A DNA stretch of 64,000 bases, taken from assembly GCA_947499955.1 (NCBI GenBank), contig CANMQI010000013.1, positions 140,611 to 204,610 of the forward strand, given 5' to 3'. The notes under the pieces were generated by a model. That model did not search any database. It saw only the letters and a program-made list of their open reading frames with translations, and was not told the DNA's origin. This DNA comes from an uncultured Granulosicoccus sp. Lineage in GTDB: Bacteria; Pseudomonadota; Gammaproteobacteria; Granulosicoccales; Granulosicoccaceae. Both the position numbers and the translations under genes were made by a program. Positions 28,866 through 38,145 of this stretch are shown piece by piece (position 1 is the first letter of the stretch; every line of letters starts with the position of its first letter).

Positions 28866-30790
28866 GGAATGCTCATCCGTTCGGCGTGCAGGCGTAGCGG
28901 TTGATGAAAGACGGGGCCATCATAGTCCAGTGCGATATAGACACGATCACCCGATGAATAGAGGCTGTTGAGCACATGCACCGCGTCACCTGTGCGGCAC
29001 CGGGCCACATCCTCGTAGTCATCACTGACTTCGATTTCCATATCGAACGGACCGATGTAGTCGTGTTTCAGAATGCACTCGCCTTGCGCAGAGTCGATAT
29101 CCTCCAACAGCTCGAGCGCCGACTCACGCGGCTCGTACCAGGCCTCGAGTTCCTGCACCCCTTCCGCCGTACTGCGACTGACCAGTCGCCCCTGCAAGGC
29201 CGGAATGGTGGCCAGCAGCTGCTGCACCGACGCATCTGTGCGCTGCACAGCCAGCCAGTCCTGCCATTGTCGGTAGAAGGCGTCCAGTGACATATCCAGT
29301 ACCGACTCCACGCGCTGACGCGCAATGATGCGTCTATCCTGAAACGCACCAACCAGATTGTCAGCCACCGGCGTCACCAGAAATTCACTGGCCAGCGCCA
29401 GGACGGTCTCACGACCTCGGGTTTCTTCCAGAAAATCCATGGCCGACCAGGCCAGGCTTTCCGCGCCTGAGTAGGAGAACCGGTCTGCTGTCAGTTGCCA
29501 GCGGTCAATCAGCTGATGCGCAGCCGGCTCGACATCCAGCACCCACAGGGCCCGAGCCAGCAGCTCATGGCGGTGCTCGGGACGCAGCTCGGAGGTGCCC
29601 TGCTCGACCCACCAACGCGTGAACCCATCGAGCACCCAGTGATAAGGCTCGAACATGGCCCGACCGGACGTCTGCGCACTCAGCACACCGTGCAGAATCA
29701 CCGAATCGAGAATGGCATCGTCATAGCTGTCATGAGGCAACCAGTTGGCCGTGATGAAGACACCATCAGCCGTGGCATAGTCGATCTCGTGCGGTTCGCG
29801 CTCAGGGTCCAGCACCAGCTTGACATCCGGCAGTGCAGCCAGCCCCAGCGAGGCCTGCAGGATTGTCATCGATTCACTGATGCGTTCGGCCATCGCCTGC
29901 CCGGCGGCCTGGTGGGCATCCTCCAGATACAACACCGACACGGCTGGATCCTGCAGACGCACCACATACTCACTGGAGAACTCCACCGGCGGCCGGGTCT
30001 TCTGTTCGAGCAAGGTCGACCAGACGGTCAGCCCGGAGGCTGCCAGTACACCCAGTGCCACATAGTCCCGACGGGTCATCGGCTTGGCCAGACGCTCGAC
30101 CACAGAGCCTTCGCCGATACGACTGAGCAGAAAACCGGCCAGTGTGAACAGCCCGGCCATCAGCAAGGTGCCTTGCATCGCCTGCCAGGGAATCAGGTCG
30201 CGCTCGAACACGAACAGCTGATCATCCATCAAGGCAAAGGGCGGCACGCGATCCGGGTCTATGCCGGGATACCAGGCCACCAGCGCCACCAGTGCCGCGC
30301 CGACCAGATACAGCGCGATGCGCAGATGTCCGCACAGCGAGAAACAGAACACCACACTCCAGTACAGCGTCGTCATCACCAGCGTCTTGAGCATGATCAG
30401 CAGCACGTAGTCACGGGTAACATCATCGGTGACCCCGGCTTGCTGCGCTGCCAGCGCAACCATCATGATCGCCAGCGCCGCCAGATAGACAAGACCGGTC
30501 AGATACTTGAGCAACAAGGGCAGATTGCGCCCCATGGGCAGCGCTTCGACAAACTGCCGGGTGCCGCTGAGGTATTCGCGCACGATCAGCCGATTGCCGG
30601 TAATCAGGGCGATCAGCGGCAGAAAGCTCAGCAAGGCAAAGCGCACGATTTCAAACGGACTCATGCTGTATGGCGCCTGGCGATTCCAGGCCAGCATCAG
30701 CAAGGTCATGGCAATCGTGCCAGCCGTGAGCAACAAGGCTGCGAGCCGATGCTCTCGAATATCCTTACCCAATAATGAACTGACAACCAT
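28862..30790 (-). CDS. ABC transporter permease with a degenerate peptidase-like domain
   Basis: 642 residues from MVVSSLLGKDIREHRLAALL, 7 bp after the ATPase stop; an open frame reaches 30868 but overlaps the ATPase. The N-terminal part has an ABC-2 permease layout (helices at about 15-35, 45-65, 85-110, 125-150, 165-185, 225-245) with REYLSGTRQFVEALPM as the coupling loop. From about residue 300 the extracytoplasmic part mirrors the partner's peptidase domain (SILEDAHQ-like region, LPDVKLVLDPE, LDGFTRWWVEQGTSE), but the HExxH position reads LHGVLSAQ, so zinc catalysis is lost. It is the middle gene of ATPase-permease A-permease B. Confidence 0.8.
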   Translation of the reverse strand: MVVSSLLGKDIREHRLAALLLTAGTIAMTLLMLAWNRQAPYSMSPFEIVRFALLSFLPLIALITGNRLIVREYLSGTRQFVEALPMGRNLPLLLKYLTGLVYLAALAIMMVALAAQQAGVTDDVTRDYVLLIMLKTLVMTTLYWSVVFCFSLCGHLRIALYLVGAALVALVAWYPGIDPDRVPPFALMDDQLFVFERDLIPWQAMQGTLLMAGLFTLAGFLLSRIGEGSVVERLAKPMTRRDYVALGVLAASGLTVWSTLLEQKTRPPVEFSSEYVVRLQDPAVSVLYLEDAHQAAGQAMAERISESMTILQASLGLAALPDVKLVLDPEREPHEIDYATADGVFITANWLPHDSYDDAILDSVILHGVLSAQTSGRAMFEPYHWVLDGFTRWWVEQGTSELRPEHRHELLARALWVLDVEPAAHQLIDRWQLTADRFSYSGAESLAWSAMDFLEETRGRETVLALASEFLVTPVADNLVGAFQDRRIIARQRVESVLDMSLDAFYRQWQDWLAVQRTDASVQQLLATIPALQGRLVSRSTAEGVQELEAWYEPRESALELLEDIDSAQGECILKHDYIGPFDMEIEVSDDYEDVARCRTGDAVHVLNSLYSSGDRVYIALDYDGPVFHQPLRLHAERMSIP

Positions 30791-30797
30791 GGGCCTG

Positions 30798-31754
30798 CTA
30801 CGCGTTGGCAACGACGGCAATGAAGACGTCTTCCAGCGACATGGACTCATGCCGCCAGCCCGGATCAAGAACGATTTCGTGGGATGCCAGCACTTCTTCG
30901 GAGAATTGCAGCGTGATCACCCAGCGGCCCTGTCGCTCACCTTCCTTGAGAATGCGCAGCCGCTGTCTGGCAAAGTCGCCTGGCAGTGCCCCGGGAACGT
31001 AGTCTGCCATGGCAATGGACCAGCTACCGATGCTGTTGCGCAGTGGATCCAGCTCGCCATCGTAGATGGTACGGCCGGATTCGACAATGCCGATACGATC
31101 TGCCACCGCCTCGATCTCGTCAATGAGATGCGTGGAAAAGAAGGTTGTGGCACCGTCCTGGATTGCCTGGTCGCGCACCAGATCGAGAAACTCGCGCCGC
31201 GCCACCGGGTCCATGCCCGCCGTGGGTTCATCCAGGATGAGCAGTTCGGGTCGAGTCGACAGGGCCAGAGTCAGGGCCAGCTTGGCCTTCATGCCGCCGG
31301 AGAAAGTACCCACACGACGTTTTGGCGGCAGATCGAAATCCGACAGCAATTGCTGAAAACGCCGCTCGTCCCAACGTGGATAGAAACCGCTCACGAATTT
31401 CGACAGCACCCGCGGGGTCATCCACGGATACATGTTCTGGTCCTGCGCCACATAGCCGATGCGTTGTCGGATACCGATGACATCAGAATGCAAGGGACGG
31501 CCGAAGACCTGGATCTGGCCGGCATCACTACGCATGATGCCCATCAGAATGCGAATGGCTGTCGATTTACCGGCGCCGTTACGACCCAGAAACCCGAAGA
31601 CTTCACCCGGTTGAACCGCCAGTGACAGGCCGTCCAGAACCTGCAGGGAACCGAAGGACTTGCGCACATCCTGAAGGCTCAGGATAGTGGCCCCCTTGCG
31701 ACCTGGGTCCGGGTCCATTGCAACTACAGGCTCGCCAGCCAGGTCCATCATCAT
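30798..31754 (-). CDS. ABC transporter ATP-binding protein
   Basis: 318 residues from the ATG at 31754 (ATGs at 31751, 31748 and 31718 are alternatives; a TTG frame opens at 31793). All ABC motifs are intact: Walker A GRNGAGKST, Q loop VAQDQNMYPWM, signature FSGGMKAKL, Walker B LLILDEPTAGMD and switch STHLIDE. The C-terminal 80 residues resemble those of ABC-2 exporter ATPases of the CcmA/NatA group (SMSLEDVFIAVV). It starts the three-gene operon with the two permease-peptidase subunits; a TACTAT -10-like box lies about 25 bp before the ATG. Confidence 0.93.
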   Translation of the reverse strand: MMMDLAGEPVVAMDPDPGRKGATILSLQDVRKSFGSLQVLDGLSLAVQPGEVFGFLGRNGAGKSTAIRILMGIMRSDAGQIQVFGRPLHSDVIGIRQRIGYVAQDQNMYPWMTPRVLSKFVSGFYPRWDERRFQQLLSDFDLPPKRRVGTFSGGMKAKLALTLALSTRPELLILDEPTAGMDPVARREFLDLVRDQAIQDGATTFFSTHLIDEIEAVADRIGIVESGRTIYDGELDPLRNSIGSWSIAMADYVPGALPGDFARQRLRILKEGERQGRWVITLQFSEEVLASHEIVLDPGWRHESMSLEDVFIAVVANA

Positions 31755-31889
31755 GAAGATCTTCGTTAACGGATGTTCGCTATAGTACGGCAAAGTGCGG
31801 CCCGTGGACCGCTACCCGCCACCGGCCAGAAGATCAACCGCCCCGTTCCGCTAGCGGGCCGATCAGCCGTCAGATTGTGCCTGTCGTGT

Positions 31890-32936
31890 TCAGGATGTCA
31901 CTTTGCGGATGATATAGCCGCCTGAGCGATCATCCAGCTCCAGTTTCAGGTAACCGCGAGCCTGCGCCTCTTCAAGCATCTTGCCGAAGGACTCGAAACC
32001 ATAGTAGCTTTCGTTGAATCCCGGCCGCCGACGCTTGAGTGTCTGCTTGACCATGGAGCCCCACAGCTTGTCATTGCCATCACGATCCGCACTGAGATCG
32101 GCGGCCGTTTCCAGCAACAATTCCAGACCTTCCTGAATCAGCTCTTCGCTGTTTTCCTCGGCGCCAAAGCCTTCATCTTCGGTGGCGTCGGCCGCATCGA
32201 CGACTTCAACCGGCTCGGCGGCTTCGACGACCTTGGCCGCCTTGCCGCGCTTGCGCTTGCCGGAAGCCGTGGTCTCCGGCTCCGCCGTCGCCACAGCACC
32301 CTTGCCCGACGCGGTCTTGCCCGAGGCTTCCTGAACATTCACTGCCGCCGCCGAGTCTGCTTCGACGGGTGCTGAGAGCTCTTCAGTCGGCTTTTCGCTG
32401 CTGCGACTGGCGGCGCGCTTCTTGGTGCGCTTGCGGCCCGGACGCTTGCGCTCCAGCTCGCGTACCAGATCATCGTAATAGATGAATTCGTCGCAATTGT
32501 TGATCAGGAGATCGGAGGTGGAGTTCTTGACCCCGACACCGATCACGGTCTTGGCATTCTCACGCAGCTTGCTCACCAGTGGCGAGAAATCCGAGTCACC
32601 ACTGATGATGACGAAAGTATCCACATGAGCCTTGGTGTAACAAAGGTCCAGTGCATCGACCACCATGCGGATGTCAGCGGAATTCTTGCCGGACTGGCGC
32701 ACATGGGGGATGTCGATCAGCTCGAAGGATGCCTCGTGCATGGGCACCTTGAAATCCTTGTAGCGCTCCCAGTCACAATAGGCCTTCTTCACCACGATGC
32801 TGCCCTTGACCAGCAGCTTTTCCAGAATATGGCTGATATCGAACTTCTGGTATTTGGCGTCCCTGACACCCAAGGCAATATTTTCGAAATCGCAGAAGAG
32901 TGCGAGACTATTGTTGTCGTCTGACGAACCTGCCAT
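31890..32936 (-). CDS. NYN-domain protein with C-terminal LOTUS (OST-HTH) domain
   Basis: 348 residues. The NYN (PIN-like) domain covers about 8-160 with acidic motifs LFCDFENIALG, SADIRMVVDALD and ISGDSDFSPLV expected to bind the metal of an RNase site. A basic then Ala/Glu-rich linker (160-270, including KRPGRKRTKKRAASR) leads to a LOTUS/OST-HTH domain (about 270-345, LWGSMVKQTLKRRRPGFNESYYGFESF, split), which in other proteins binds RNA. It therefore looks like an RNA-binding endonuclease of the LabA/DUF88 group. It sits 38 bp after the antiporter gene on the same strand; no functional link to it is evident. Confidence 0.87.
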   Translation of the reverse strand: MAGSSDDNNSLALFCDFENIALGVRDAKYQKFDISHILEKLLVKGSIVVKKAYCDWERYKDFKVPMHEASFELIDIPHVRQSGKNSADIRMVVDALDLCYTKAHVDTFVIISGDSDFSPLVSKLRENAKTVIGVGVKNSTSDLLINNCDEFIYYDDLVRELERKRPGRKRTKKRAASRSSEKPTEELSAPVEADSAAAVNVQEASGKTASGKGAVATAEPETTASGKRKRGKAAKVVEAAEPVEVVDAADATEDEGFGAEENSEELIQEGLELLLETAADLSADRDGNDKLWGSMVKQTLKRRRPGFNESYYGFESFGKMLEEAQARGYLKLELDDRSGGYIIRKVTS

Positions 32937-32974
32937 AAATCTTCAATCCTGGTATTTCAGTCGTTCTGAGAACC

Positions 32975-34897
32975 TCATGATACCTGAGAGGGGTCTGCTG
33001 CCCCGGAATCATCGTTCAAGGCCGTGTTACCCGGTGGTCGCCAGCCCTCTTCCGAACGATCATGTCTGACCCGGGACTTGCCCATCATGGCCTTCTCGAG
33101 AGTGGCCTGGATTTCCTTGGCCAGACGTACGTATTCCTTGTTCTGGGTGACCGGCACCTCAGGATCATAGACTTCCGCCAGCCTGCGTATGCCTTTCAAC
33201 TCCTCATCGGCAAACAAGGTAGCGGCTCTCTCTGACTCTGCAGGATGCATGCCCAGTGCTTCCAGCGCATAGCGCCCGGCACGCAGTGAACTGTCGAAAC
33301 ACTCCCTGACAATATCGTTGGTACCCAGTTGATACAGCTTGTAGACATGCCGCCGATCAAAGGCTCTGGCGATGATATGCAACTCTGGCCGTTCGCGACG
33401 AACGTAGTCGATCAGTGTCAGTGAATCTTTCTGACTGTCCAGAGCCACCACCAGCAGTTCCGCCTCGTGCAGGCCGGCAGCGTGCAGCAGATCGGGCCTG
33501 GACGCATCGCCATAGAAGCTCTGCACACCAAAGACTCGCATGTCTTCCACCATCCCCGCGTGCAGGTCCAGTACCACTGTCTTGTAGCCATTCGACAGCA
33601 TCAGTCGGTTGATGACCTGACCAAAGCGGCCATGACCCGCGATGATGATCGTGCCTTTTTCAGTGACCTCGTCACTCTCGCGCGACTGGGCACGCACCAT
33701 ACGCGGTTGAACCACCCGTTCGAAGAAGATGAACAGGCCCGGCGTCAGCATCATTGACAGAGCGACCACGAGTAGCAGGATCTTGGACAGATCAACCGGC
33801 AGAGCGCCTGATTGCAAACAGAAGGATATCAGCACGAAACCGAATTCCCCCGCCTGCGCCAGGCCCAGAAACAGCAACCAGCGATCACTGCCCTTGATGC
33901 CGAACAGCAAGGCCAGTACATACAACACGGACGCCTTGATGGCCATGATGCCCACGGTCACACCAATCACCACCCCCAGATTCTGCGACAGCACCGAGAA
34001 ATCCACACCGGCGCCTACCGTGACGAAGAACAGTCCCAGCAACAAGCCCTTGAACGGTTCTATATCACTTTCAAGCTCGTGCCGGTATTCGCTGGTTGCC
34101 AATACAACTCCGGCCAGAAAGGTACCCAGCGCCGGTGACAGGCCGACCACATCCATCAACAGGGCGATGCCGATGACCAGCAGCAAGGCCACTGCCGTGA
34201 ACATTTCACGCAATTGCGAACGGGCGATGTAGCGAAAGACCGGCCGGGAAAGATAATAACCACCGACCACCACCAGAGCGACCGCACCGATGGTCAACAG
34301 CGCCGTCTGCCAGGCCTCCAGATGTCCCAGCAGATCGGAAACGCCGCCACTCTCGCCATGCTCGCTTTCCACGCCTGCCAGCCCGGGTATCGCCAGCAGC
34401 GGAATGATGGCCAGCATGGGAATGACTGCAATATCCTGAAACAGCAAGACCGAGAAGCTCGATTTGCCCCCCTCGGTCTTCATCAGGGATTTTTCGTTGA
34501 GCGTCTGCAGCACGATCGCCGTGGAAGACAGTGAAAACACCATGCCGACAGCCAGCGCAATGCGCCAGTCCAGACCGAATGACCAGGCAGCGGCCGTGAT
34601 CAGCGAGACCGTCAGCAGTACCTGCAAACCGCCCAGCCCCAGCAGCTTGTGCCGCATGGCCCACAGCGAACGTGGTTCCAGTTCCAGGCCGACGATAAAC
34701 AGCATCATCACCACACCAAACTCGGCAAAGTGCTGGACATCGGTCGTCTCGCTCCCCACCAGGCCGGCCACCGGACCGATGATGATACCGGCTATCAGAT
34801 AACCCAGGACCGACCCCAGACCCAGGCGCTTGGCCACCGGTACGGCAATGACCGAGGCCATCAGGTAGATGAAGGCCCCCAGCAGAAGATTATCCAT
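32975..34897 (-). CDS. Kef-type CPA2 monovalent cation:proton antiporter
   Basis: 640 residues from MDNLLLGAFIYLM (a longer frame opens at 34939 inside the upstream gene). About 12 membrane helices (1-395), including VGLELEPRSLW and the core motif LSPALGTFLAGVVLATSEYR. A cytosolic RCK_N domain follows (about 420-540, TIIIAGHGRFGQVINRLM), then a disordered tail. KefB/KefC proteins export K+ in exchange for protons when glutathione adducts bind the RCK domain, protecting against electrophiles. The start overlaps the preceding quinone-reductase-like gene by 8 bp, the kefF-kefC arrangement. Confidence 0.92.
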   Translation of the reverse strand: MDNLLLGAFIYLMASVIAVPVAKRLGLGSVLGYLIAGIIIGPVAGLVGSETTDVQHFAEFGVVMMLFIVGLELEPRSLWAMRHKLLGLGGLQVLLTVSLITAAAWSFGLDWRIALAVGMVFSLSSTAIVLQTLNEKSLMKTEGGKSSFSVLLFQDIAVIPMLAIIPLLAIPGLAGVESEHGESGGVSDLLGHLEAWQTALLTIGAVALVVVGGYYLSRPVFRYIARSQLREMFTAVALLLVIGIALLMDVVGLSPALGTFLAGVVLATSEYRHELESDIEPFKGLLLGLFFVTVGAGVDFSVLSQNLGVVIGVTVGIMAIKASVLYVLALLFGIKGSDRWLLFLGLAQAGEFGFVLISFCLQSGALPVDLSKILLLVVALSMMLTPGLFIFFERVVQPRMVRAQSRESDEVTEKGTIIIAGHGRFGQVINRLMLSNGYKTVVLDLHAGMVEDMRVFGVQSFYGDASRPDLLHAAGLHEAELLVVALDSQKDSLTLIDYVRRERPELHIIARAFDRRHVYKLYQLGTNDIVRECFDSSLRAGRYALEALGMHPAESERAATLFADEELKGIRRLAEVYDPEVPVTQNKEYVRLAKEIQATLEKAMMGKSRVRHDRSEEGWRPPGNTALNDDSGAADPSQVS

Positions 34898-35537
34898 GGC
34901 TATCGACCTGTCCATCATGACCGTTGCCAATGCTGTCATCGAGCATCGGTACTGCCGGGTGGTCCATCAACTCCTGTGCCATGGCACGTGGAATATCCAG
35001 CCGTTCATCACGCAGAGCTTCCAGTACCTGTCGATAACAGGCGACATGCTCCGTGACTCGCTCAGTGCTGCTCGCCTGCAGCGAAGAGAACAGCACCAGA
35101 GGCGGTAGATAACGCATACGACACAACTGTGCCGTCTGCTCCAGCGGGCTCAACAGGGTACGCATCGGAAAATGATTGAGCCCATCTTTCGCATAGTCGT
35201 GCTCGGCAGCCCCGGCGCTTGCGGCCACCAGAAACAGTTTGCCACCCAAACGGCAGCCATCACCGCCGTAGGCAAAGCCATGTTCCAGCACCAGGTCCTG
35301 CCACTCCTTGAGCAGAGCCGGGGTGGAATACCAGTGGACCGGAAACTGGAACACGATGACATCGTGTTCCAGCAGACGCTGCTGCTCGGCGTCGATGTCG
35401 ATCTTGAACCGGGGATAGAGCGCGTACAGGTCCACCAGAGTCACCCCGGACAAGCCAGCCGCCATGGAGGACATCATGCTGTTGACATGCGAGTGGCTCG
35501 GATTGGGATGCGCCGTGAGTATCAGGATTCGCTTCAA
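34890..35537 (-). CDS. KefF/KefG-like NAD(P)H:quinone oxidoreductase family protein
   Basis: 215 residues from a TTG with GAGG 5 nt upstream. Flavodoxin-like fold of the NQO1/MdaB group: ILILTAHPNPSHSHVN (FMN phosphate loop), VFQFPVHWYSTPALLKEW and AYGGDG. KefF and KefG are needed for full activity of KefC and KefB, and act as quinone reductases. The overlap with the antiporter gene supports that role here. The last 25 residues are a low-conservation tail. Confidence 0.88.
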   Translation of the reverse strand: MKRILILTAHPNPSHSHVNSMMSSMAAGLSGVTLVDLYALYPRFKIDIDAEQQRLLEHDVIVFQFPVHWYSTPALLKEWQDLVLEHGFAYGGDGCRLGGKLFLVAASAGAAEHDYAKDGLNHFPMRTLLSPLEQTAQLCRMRYLPPLVLFSSLQASSTERVTEHVACYRQVLEALRDERLDIPRAMAQELMDHPAVPMLDDSIGNGHDGQVDSHG

Positions 35538-35565
35538 GTGGACCTCGCTCGCCTGTCGATCGGTT

Positions 35566-36711
35566 CTACAAACAGGCTTCGAGCAGAGCCCGGGTATTGT
35601 CTGTATTCATGATGACAGGATTACCGCCGGTGCTCGGATCTGCCAGCGCAGAAGCCGTCAGGGCATCAAGGTCGGGATTGACCACACCAAGCTCGGTCAG
35701 GTTGCCCGGTATGCGGAATAGTCGATTAAGCTCGCCCACCCGCGCATGAAAACCCTCGAAACCACCATGAATGCCCAGATAACTGGCAGCCTTCTCCAGC
35801 CTGGACTCGACAGCGGTGCGATTGAACATCAGTACCGGCTGCATGACCACGGCATTGGTGGTGCCATGATGTGTATTGAACACCGCACCGATGGGGTGTG
35901 ACAATGCATGAATGGCCCCAAGTCCTTTCTGAAAGGCAGTCGCCCCCATGGCCGCCGCACTCATCATGTGTGCCCGGGCTTCGATGTCCGTACCGTCCTC
36001 ATAGGCGCGTGGCAGGTAGTCATTGACCAGCCGCATGCCTTCCAGGGCAATGCCCTGACTCATTGGGTGGTAATGCGGCGAGCAGAACGCCTCCAGGCAA
36101 TGTGCAAAGGCATCCATACCCGTGCCTGCGGTAATGGCAGGCGGCATGCCGACCGTCAGCTCCGGGTCACAGATGACCACAGCCGGCAGAATCTTCGGAT
36201 GAAAGATGATCTTCTTTTCGTGCGTATCGGCATTGGTCAGCACCGAGGCGCGTCCCACTTCCGAACCGGTACCGGCCGTGGTCGGTACGGCCACCACGGG
36301 ATCGATACCGGCAGGATCAGCACGCGTCCACCAGTCATCGACATCCTCGAAATCCCACACGGGACGAGTCTGACCAGACATGAAGGCCAGCGCCTTGCCC
36401 AGATCCAGCGCCGAACCGCCACCAAAGGCGACCACACCGTCATGACCGCCCTCGCGATAGACAGCCAGACCGGCCTCCACATTCTGTCCGGTGGGGTTCA
36501 TATCGACATCCGAGAACACCGCTCGCCCCAGACCGCCGGCTTCCAGCAGATCCAGTGTCGCCGTGGTTATCGGCAGTTCCCTCAGACCCCGGTCAGTGAC
36601 CAGCAGAGGTTTGCTGATGCCCACGGCCTTGCAGGCATCAGCAATTTCGCTGATACGCCCGGCGCCAAAGCGGATGGGGGTTGGATAATTCCAGTTACCG
36701 GTGAGTTGCAT
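35566..36711 (-). CDS. Iron-containing (group III) alcohol dehydrogenase
   Basis: 381 residues. NAD-binding GGGSALDLGKALAF near residue 98, PTTAGTGSEVGR near 143, and the metal-binding region AGTGMDAFAHCLEAF plus IHALSHPIGAVFNTHHG with the expected Asp and three His ligands. Oxidises an alcohol to an aldehyde with NAD(P), in the cytoplasm. It is the third gene after a glutamine synthetase-like ligase and an aldehyde dehydrogenase (42-bp gap), suggesting the substrate is a hydroxyl group on a gamma-glutamylated amine. The substrate is inferred, not known. Confidence 0.92.
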   Translation of the reverse strand: MQLTGNWNYPTPIRFGAGRISEIADACKAVGISKPLLVTDRGLRELPITTATLDLLEAGGLGRAVFSDVDMNPTGQNVEAGLAVYREGGHDGVVAFGGGSALDLGKALAFMSGQTRPVWDFEDVDDWWTRADPAGIDPVVAVPTTAGTGSEVGRASVLTNADTHEKKIIFHPKILPAVVICDPELTVGMPPAITAGTGMDAFAHCLEAFCSPHYHPMSQGIALEGMRLVNDYLPRAYEDGTDIEARAHMMSAAAMGATAFQKGLGAIHALSHPIGAVFNTHHGTTNAVVMQPVLMFNRTAVESRLEKAASYLGIHGGFEGFHARVGELNRLFRIPGNLTELGVVNPDLDALTASALADPSTGGNPVIMNTDNTRALLEACL

Positions 36712-36753
36712 AGGGCTAGCTGTATCTGTTTCCAGTAAGAATGAACAGTCCGC

Positions 36754-38145
36754 TCAGGACTGCTTTCTGAAGTGGTAGGACTTCGGCCGAGTAATGCTGT
36801 GATATCCCAGCACCGACAGACCTGCACCACGGCCGGTGTCCTTGCAACCGGTCCAGCACAGCGACGGATCGAGATAATCACAACGATTCATGAAGACGGT
36901 GCCGGTCTCGATCTCGCGACCGATACGGGCGGCGCGTTCGGCATCCTGTGTCCACAGTGCGGCGGTCAGACCGAAATCACTGTCGTTCATCAGGCGAATG
37001 GCCTCGGCATCATCTGTCACCTTCATGATACCCACCACCGGGCCAAAGGATTCCTCGCGCATGACGCGCATATCGTGGTTGACATCGACCAGGATCTGCG
37101 GGGCCAGATAGGCACCCCCATCGTCGGCGGCAAACGCAGCAGGATCAATCAGACCCCGCGCACCGGCAGCCAGCGCTTCTTGCGTCTGCGCTCGAACCGT
37201 CTCGGCAAAGCGGCGGTGAGCCATCGGCCCCAGCGTGGTTGCCTCATCCAGCGGATTGCCCAGGGTGTAGCCCGAGACAATGCCCACCGCCTTCTCCACA
37301 AAGGCATCGAACAGTGACTCGACGACATAGATGCGCTCGATACCACAGCAGCACTGTCCCGAGTTGAACATGGCCCCGTCAATCAGGGTGTCCACTGCCG
37401 CATCCAGATCGGCATCCTCCATGACATAACCCGGATCCTTGCCGCCCAGCTCAAGGCCCAGTGCGGTGAAGGTGCCGGCAGCGGCCACTTCCATGGCTCG
37501 CCCACCCTGCACCGAGCCGGTGAAATTGACGAAGCCGAAGGCCTTCTGACTGATCAGATCGCTGGTCAGGGCATGGTCGAGGAAGACATTCTGGAAAACG
37601 GCCTCGGGAATGCCGGCCGCATGGAAAGCCTCGGCAATGCGCTCACCGACCAATAGAGTCTGGGTTGCATGTTTGAGCATCACCGCATTGCCCGCAATCA
37701 GCGCCGGCACCACCGTGTTGATGGCGGTCATGAACGGGTAATTCCACGGCGCGATGACCAGCACCACACCCACCGGCTCTCGCTCGATACGCCGCTCGAA
37801 AGCCGCGCTGTCCTCGACCACGATGGGTGCCAGACCCTCGGCTGCCAGCTCGGCCATGCGACCACTGCGCTCGGCCACACCACCGAACTCACCGCCGTAG
37901 CGCACCGGGCGTCCCATCTGCCAGGTCAGTTCGGTGACCAGCGCATCCGTCATGGAGCCCAGAATCTCGATGCCCTTGTTGACCAGGGCGATGCGTTCCT
38001 GCAATGGCCGCTTGCACCATTCTCGCTGTGCATCGCGCGCAGCCTGCACCGCGTTTGCGGCCTGATCAGGCGTCAGAACCGGGCGAGAGGCATAGACACT
38101 GCCATCGATGGGTGACACGCACTCCAGCATTCTGGTCGCACTCAT
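36754..38145 (-). CDS. NAD(P)-dependent aldehyde dehydrogenase
   Basis: 463 residues. Rossmann/substrate motifs APWNYPFMTAINTVVPAL, FTGSVQGGRAM, catalytic Glu in LELGGKDPGYV (about 245) and catalytic Cys in FNSGQCCCGIERIYV (about 278), then ESFGPVVGIMKV. Oxidises an aldehyde to an acid. ATG overlaps the stop of the upstream ligase gene by 4 bp, so the two are coupled. With the iron ADH it could carry out alcohol to aldehyde to acid oxidation on a gamma-glutamyl intermediate. Confidence 0.93.
   Translation of the reverse strand: MSATRMLECVSPIDGSVYASRPVLTPDQAANAVQAARDAQREWCKRPLQERIALVNKGIEILGSMTDALVTELTWQMGRPVRYGGEFGGVAERSGRMAELAAEGLAPIVVEDSAAFERRIEREPVGVVLVIAPWNYPFMTAINTVVPALIAGNAVMLKHATQTLLVGERIAEAFHAAGIPEAVFQNVFLDHALTSDLISQKAFGFVNFTGSVQGGRAMEVAAAGTFTALGLELGGKDPGYVMEDADLDAAVDTLIDGAMFNSGQCCCGIERIYVVESLFDAFVEKAVGIVSGYTLGNPLDEATTLGPMAHRRFAETVRAQTQEALAAGARGLIDPAAFAADDGGAYLAPQILVDVNHDMRVMREESFGPVVGIMKVTDDAEAIRLMNDSDFGLTAALWTQDAERAARIGREIETGTVFMNRCDYLDPSLCWTGCKDTGRGAGLSVLGYHSITRPKSYHFRKQS

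Noticed and set aside
29495..30775. A 426-codon open frame on the plus strand
   Set aside because: Antisense to the upstream permease gene, with a His/Gln/Arg-rich sequence and no recognisable domain.
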